A stretch of DNA of 64,000 bases, taken from contig CM070557.1 of NCBI GenBank assembly GCA_036346405.1, forward strand, positions 56,426,016 to 56,490,015, written 5' to 3'. The position numbers were made by a program, and so were the translations under genes. Below the pieces are notes generated by a model that saw only the letters and a list, made by a program, of their open reading frames with translations, made no database searches and had not been told where the DNA came from. This DNA comes from Phyllostachys edulis. Its lineage: Eukaryota; Streptophyta; Magnoliopsida; Poales; Poaceae. Positions 58,911 through 64,000 of the stretch are shown one piece after another. Each line of letters starts with the position of its first letter. The stretch's first letter is position 1.

Positions 58911-59021
58911 ACAACTCTCAATGCTTCAAAGCCGCTCGTCCTTTTTGGCTTCTTACCAGAGCTGCCCAAAACGTAATTCATCCATGGTTCCATGCCTCGA
59001 CAAAACACTAGATAGTGTGAG

Positions 59022-60418
59022 CAGGGGCGATTCTAGCAGGGAGGTTTCAACAGGCTTCAGCCTACCCTCTGCTAGCACCGGAAACCCCCACCCCTGAGCA
59101 AGCTTCGGCCATCCACGGCCATGGCCGATTGACCCAGTCACCGAGCGCCCGAGTCCTATTTCGCATAGGAAGAAGAAAAAGCATAAGCTAATCTGCTGAT
59201 GGGCCTTTGCCGAAGCAGTGAAGCCCACGGGCCCAACTCCCTCAAGCCCTTCCCACATCCCTACCTGTGCAAATCATTCCCCAATCCCAATTCCAAATTC
59301 GCAAAACTCCAATCGGGACACACCGAGGGCGGAGGGCCGAGGGAGACAAGGAGCTACGGCGGTCCGGAGGCGACGTGGGTGGAGCCATGGGCCGGAGGCC
59401 GGAGGAGGCGGGGGTGGAGCCGTGGGCATGGCCGGGCCGCCGGCACAAGGAGGCTGGGGCGGAGCCGTGGGCCGAAGGCCGGAGGAGGTGGGGGAGGCTT
59501 CTTGTAGCCGGGTCCGAAGAAGGCGGGGACCGTGCGCCAGAGGAGGCGGGGGCTGGGCGCCAGAGGAGGAGGGGGAGGCCCTGGGAGCTGCAGCGGTCTG
59601 GAGGCGGCAACGAGGGAGCCGGAGGCGGTCGACGTCGGCCTCTGGAGCCTGGAGGGCTGGAGGGGAGCTCGCTCGCCGCTCAGGGAGGGGGAACCGAGGG
59701 AGGGGAAGTGGCGACTGGCAAAGTGACGAGCCGACTGGGGACTTGGGAGTTGGGAGATTTATTGATTGAAGAATTGAAGAATTGAAGTCTCAACTGCAAG
59801 TGGTAATTGGTAATACTCATAAGACATAAGTCACAACTTATTCATCAAATCAATTAATTGATTAGCAATTTGTTAGAATATAATGTAGTGTGGTATTGTA
59901 TTATTGTGGTATATAATTAATTAGCAATTTATTCGTAGGTTTGCAAATTGCAATAATGGAGAAACGAACTCTGTGTAATTATTTCACAAGCAATTCTAGT
60001 AGTGATATATTTAGATCCATTGATGATGGTGCAATTATAAGATCCTTCCAAGGCATGAAAAATCGTAGCTTGAATTTGCCTCGTGAAAGTCGTGATTCAA
60101 GCTAGCGTCTTAGTGGTATAGTTCTTTTATTTTGAATGTTCATGATCATTTAAGTACAATTTGCTATTGTATCACTAATTTTTCTAATTTTGATGTACAG
60201 ATTGTTACCTACTGGAAACATTTTTACATGTTTTGGGAGATGCACTTTCCATTAGCGAGGTACCTTTATTGTATTTTTTTTTTTGCTTTTATTCATGTAT
60301 GAAACTATGAATTTGATTGCACAAGAATACAAGACTATATTTGTTACAAATTAGTTTAGTTATTTGAGGCTTTGAACGGTTAAGCCCACCTTCATTTTTT
60401 ATCCTAGATTCGCTACTG
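59022..60418. mobile_element. Non-autonomous hAT-like element 1, TSD AGTGTGAG
   Basis: The terminal inverted repeats are CAGGGGCGATTCTAG at the left and the complement of CTAGATTCGCTACTG at the right (12 of 15 positions agree). They are flanked by AGTGTGAG at 59014-59021 and 60419-60426. The 8-bp duplication and the CAGxGGCG-type end are typical of hAT elements. The 1397-bp body has a GC-rich half and an AT-rich half but no full transposase. Confidence 0.85.
59956..60105 (+). pseudogene. Short reading frame in hAT element 1, possible transposase N-terminus
   Basis: A 49-codon frame starts MEKRTLCNYFTSNSSS and ends in TAG. The short basic-aromatic start recalls the N-terminus of plant hAT transposases of the TTF/MYM zinc-finger group, but no zinc finger or hAT dimerisation domain follows. 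It may be the relic of the autonomous parent or chance. Confidence 0.25.
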
Positions 60419-60426
60419 AGTGTGAG

Positions 60427-62300
60427 TAGGGATGGCAATCGGGCGCGGCGGGTACGGGTAGTGCTCACCCATACCCATGCCCGCGACCCCTATTTCCCCC
60501 CACGGGCATGCCCGCGAAGGACGACGGACGAAGAACCTCGCTCATACCCGCCGCCCGCGGGTACCCGTCGCCCGCGGGCATGCCCGTTTACCCGCGAACA
60601 ATGCTGCCCGTGGGTACCCATCGCCCGCGGGCATACTCATCACACAAACAATGCACACATGAAATTTATTTTAATTCACACATTAATAGTGCATCATACA
60701 TTCAACAACTAAGAAAGTTCATCGCAAATCACACATCAAGTTCGACAAAGCAACTAATCAAGTTCAACAAATAAAATAGAAATACAAACTGACATAGTTC
60801 CTCACACATAAACAAATTAAGTTTGCAACAAGAGTAGAACATACGAAAATTTTTCAATTACAACAATTCAACAAATAGATGAAAAACATGTCCATAAAAC
60901 GGTTTGCTAATCAGAGTCGACGATCGAGATTGAACAACAATCTTTAAGCTCCTCTTCAATGTCTTCAAGACATATCTTCGAGATTGAACAACAATCTTAC
61001 ACAGTCTAGTCCATTAGTTACATTAGTTACATTAGAAAGAAAAGGACCATTAGTTACACAGGGTGGCATTTTGTTGTGTATGGGATGCATGAATATGATG
61101 CACCTTGCTCTGATGTCTGGTGTGTTGGTTAATCTGTAACCCAGTCTAGTCCAACGTTACTGGATTCAGAAAGAGCTAGAGATGTGAATTGTCCAAGGCC
61201 AAGCTGGATGCTGGTGAATGAAGGTGAAGCATGCTGGGAGATGGAGACCAAGTAGTAGTATCATCAATCACATCAGTACGAGACCACAAGGGAGCAATGA
61301 TACGATCAAGAGGCATAGGCTCGTGTGAAGAGACGACTGTTTGTAATGCAGAATTAGTTATCACAAGAACAGTTGTAAGAAATTCCTGCTTTCTAAACTG
61401 GGCTGCCTAAAATCGAATGATATCGATCCATTGAAATCGACATATATTACATCAACAATCAATCCCTCAACTTGATGAATCTTATGCTCTGGATAACAAC
61501 AGACTGGTATTCTTGCCAGCTTGGAGCAAAACAGACTGATAACAACACTAATCAATCCATCATCTATGCTTCGTTTGAATCGTTTCACATCCTGACATCC
61601 ACATTGAGAACAACACTCACCTCTATTGCGGCTCGTGCAGCGGGGAGACGGAGCCGCTTCGCTGCGGCCGGGAGGCTCGTGCAGCGGGGAGACGGAGCCG
61701 CTTCACTGCGGCCGGGAGGCGCCATGTTCGGGAGGAGGCGCGGCGGACCGAGGAGACGGAGCCAACCTTCGCTGCGCCGGAACGCGGCGCCCGGGAGGCG
61801 CAGCGGACCGGGAGGATGCCTTGCGGCGGGACCGGAGGAGGGCGGCGGCCGGGATGCGCGGGCGGCGGGGGAGGATCTTGCGGGCGGACCGGAGGAGGGC
61901 ATGATCGGGACCGGGAGGACGCGCGGCGGCCGGGACCGGGAGGCTGCGCGAGATCTGGTTCTAGCGGGACTGTGGGAGGAGGAACCGAGGAAATGAGGAT
62001 TAGGGTTTCTTGTGGTGGCGGCTGGAATGAAAGGAAGTGTGGGCAACGGCCAGCGGGGGGTTTTGAAGGGTTAGGGTTTTTTATTTTTATTTAGGGAGGG
62101 TCCCATCTGTCAGTGTACATGACGGGTAAACGGGCGAAGCGGGTACGGGTGGAGTTTACCCATGCCCGCGCCCGTTTACCCGATGGGTAAGAAATTGTGC
62201 CCGTTTTTATGCCCGTGGGCAAAGCAAGACGCTCATACCCACCTCCATTAGGGTATTTACCCGCGGATACACGAGTAATCGGGCATAATTGCCATCCCTA
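60427..62300. mobile_element. Non-autonomous hAT-like element 2, TSD AGTGTGAG
   Basis: The terminal repeats TAGGGATGGCAAT at both ends, in inverse orientation, are followed by GC-rich subterminal repeats of CCCGCGGG and GGGTACCC type. They are flanked by AGTGTGAG at 60419-60426 and 62301-62308. Its 1874 bp carry no transposase. A GC-rich internal block (61620-62000) contains a 44-bp tandem duplication. Confidence 0.85.
61631..61718. repeat. 44-bp tandem duplication inside hAT element 2
   Basis: GCTCGTGCAGCGGGGAGACG and the following 24 bp occur twice in direct succession (from 61631 and 61675) with one substitution visible. Confidence 0.85.
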
Positions 62301-62308
62301 AGTGTGAG

Positions 62309-62693
62309 GTACTGCAGCATCTTCGGATGGGTGTGGAAACATGAATGACGCCTCGAACAGTCGGAACAAGGAAGGACTGAAATGGAACGGCCTTGACAGA
62401 AAAATATGGATAACTATCGTCAAGGCGTCATAGCAGTAGCTGAATGTGATGTAAGAGCATCTCTATTTGGCAGTTTACTTGAATGTGCGCTAATTGTTTA
62501 CAGTTATGTTCAATCATCCAAGGGCTTAATATTCTGAAATTAATTGACTCACTGTGGGAGTCAATGGCACAAGTGTGACGTGGTGTGTTGATAGCATTTG
62601 GGTTCTATTATACAATTGATATGAGCCATATGTCTGTAGGGGCCGTACACTCATTATTAGTGCTATTCACCCGGCATATTTTTTTGTTCTGGA
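62309..62693. other. Intergenic sequence, nothing recognised
   Basis: Mixed-composition sequence continuing the pre-insertion locus right of the hAT pair. There is no coding motif. Confidence 0.4.
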
Positions 62694-63360
62694 CTAGAGG
62701 TGGGAGTCGGGCCGGGCTACTCCGTGCCTACCCAAGGCCCGGCCGAGTCGGCACGGTCCAGGCACGCCACGTGGTGGGCCAGTAGCCGCAGCAGACGGCC
62801 GGCCGGCCGAACCTAAGAAGACAACCGCGGTGGCGCAGCACGGCCCGGTCGCGGCGTCTGCGTCTCGAGCTGGCCCGCACGGTTGGCACGCCAGCACGCC
62901 CGCCCGCTTCTTGGCGGCGGCGTCGCCTCTGCCGCTCCGCCTCCTCCACCATGGCTGCTCCCACCTCGGATCCGCCGCCTCCTCCCGTGATGGGGAGCAC
63001 CGCCGACTGGGCGAAGGCAGCACCGCCTCCTCCTCCGCCACGCCGCCTCGGGAGCCGCCAGGAAAGCCGGAGCCGCAAGCCCGCGACCACGCGAGCACCG
63101 AGAGCCGGAGAGCCGTGAGCCCACGACCACGCGAGCGTCGGGGTGCGAGGCCTCGGGAGCCTCCCACGGCCAAGCACGCCTCCGCCGCACTCGGCGCTAG
63201 ACCAAGACGGCCAAGGCCACGGCGCAACACGGAAGAGTAGAGCCGGCGGCGTCGGGGCACGGGCAAGGGCCACGGCCAAGGCCACTGCTGCCGGGTAGAG
63301 GCCTCCGCCGCCTCGCCGCCTCCGCCTCGGCCTCACGCGCGCTCGCCTCCCTCCACACGC
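62694..63360. other. GC-rich block, possible left part of another hAT-like element
   Basis: TAGAGGTGGGAGTCGGGCC at 62696, with subterminal GGCCCGGCC repeats, resembles the start of hAT elements such as element 2. No matching right end is in the window. Long overlapping frames on both strands are an effect of high GC content. Confidence 0.3.
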
Positions 63361-63585
63361 CGCGCGAGGATGGGGATGGGAGAAGCCGGAGGCGGAGGGG
63401 ATAGGGGAGATCCGCAGGGGGAGGCAGCGCCGTGGGAGATGGACGATGGGGGTTGCCTCAGAGGGGGAGGCGATGGGGGAGGGAGGCGCTCGGAGTCGGT
63501 GGCCGCCAGCGCCAGACCGGGAGGCGATGGGAAATGGGGCTCCGCGTGCAGAACTGCAGATGGGGATTTTTGCTTTTGGGTTGGG

Positions 63586-63588
<3 letters not shown>

Positions 63589-63619
<31 letters not shown>
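63589..63619. repeat. (GA)n microsatellite
   Basis: About fifteen GA dinucleotides run without interruption. Confidence 0.9.
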
Positions 63620-63622
<3 letters not shown>

Positions 63623-64000
63623 GAGAGGATCTAGTTGGGTGAGGACCGAGGCTCTTTACTTTTCTCTGGGTGAGTGACAGGCAAATTGAGAGAGACAGGC
63701 AGGACAGGGGCGCTTTACTTTCTTTCAAGTTGAGAGAGACAGGCAGAGAGGCAACGGGCGAGTGACCAGGTAATTAGCAACGTTCGTAACGTACAGGTGA
63801 TTAGCGAGTCGTGTCTTTTTCCAATCACGAGAGACAACGGGCAACAAGCATAGAGAAGCAACGGGCAAGCCGTGTCCGCGAGAGACATGACATGACATAA
63901 AGCCGATGTGACAAGCACAGTGCACAGAGAAGCAACGGCTCTCGGGTTTCTTCTCTCGGGTGTCTATAAAATGAAGCTCATTTCTCATTGATTCATCCAT
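63620..64000 (+). promoter_or_regulatory. Promoter-like sequence at the right edge
   Basis: GAGAGACA and CAACGGGC-type short repeats lead to TATAAAAT at 63965-63972, about 28 bases before the window end. A gene to the right would be expected, but none is visible here. This is a weak call from the TATA box and position only. Confidence 0.25.

Noticed and set aside
62694..63336. Long minus-strand reading frames of 190-202 codons
   Set aside because: Composition is Arg/Gly/Ala-rich from GC-rich sequence, and other frames and the opposite strand are equally open. There is no recognisable motif.

Overview
The window reads as nuclear DNA of a grass (Poaceae). It holds one spliced plant gene family embedded in a dense nest of retrotransposons and DNA transposons. 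The BARE/Angela-type copia LTRs, Tat, Tekay-like and Reina-like gypsy elements, a spliced plant-type Helitron helicase and hAT elements all fit a grass intergenic region. No bacterial or organellar gene organisation is visible. I do not name a species.

Layout. (1) 1-17030 is a Tat-lineage Ty3/gypsy element on the minus strand, broken three times: by the right end of another LTR (1-310), by a 4.2-kb solo LTR (1329-5567, TSD TAAAG) and by a complete but decayed Angela-like copia element (6953-15463, TSD GTATC). (2) 17031-24660 holds a 5'-truncated Tekay-like gypsy end with its 3' LTR, an LTR-like block, and a 5'-truncated Reina-like chromovirus with its 3' LTR. (3) 24661-29829 is the one gene I consider intact: three exons, 920 codons, about eight membrane segments followed by an armadillo-like region, resembling the BLE2-like family of grasses. 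(4) 30428-30545 is a decayed copy of its last exon. (5) 31317-42730 is an LTR-like sequence split by a gag-only copia element (32051-41836, TSD GTTCC), which itself carries a 3.5-kb solo LTR (33848-37375, TSD TATAC). (6) 42731-55380 is a second, broken copy of the BLE2-like gene, split by an 11.2-kb Helitron (42872-54084). Its six-exon Rep/helicase gene is intact apart from one in-frame TAG. (7) 55381-59021 is repeat-rich non-coding DNA, including a long degenerate GAAACTTG-rich tract and duplicated copies of a promoter-like module. (8) 59022-62300 holds two hAT elements separated by, and both flanked by, the same 8-bp duplication AGTGTGAG. (9) 62309-64000 is GC-rich sequence, a GA microsatellite and a promoter-like right edge.

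The host story is a locally duplicated membrane/armadillo gene family: one live-looking copy, one Helitron-interrupted copy, one stray exon copy and three copies of an upstream module. The transposon story is several layers of insertion that can be ordered from target-site duplications. All calls come from reading the sequence; no alignments or database searches were run.
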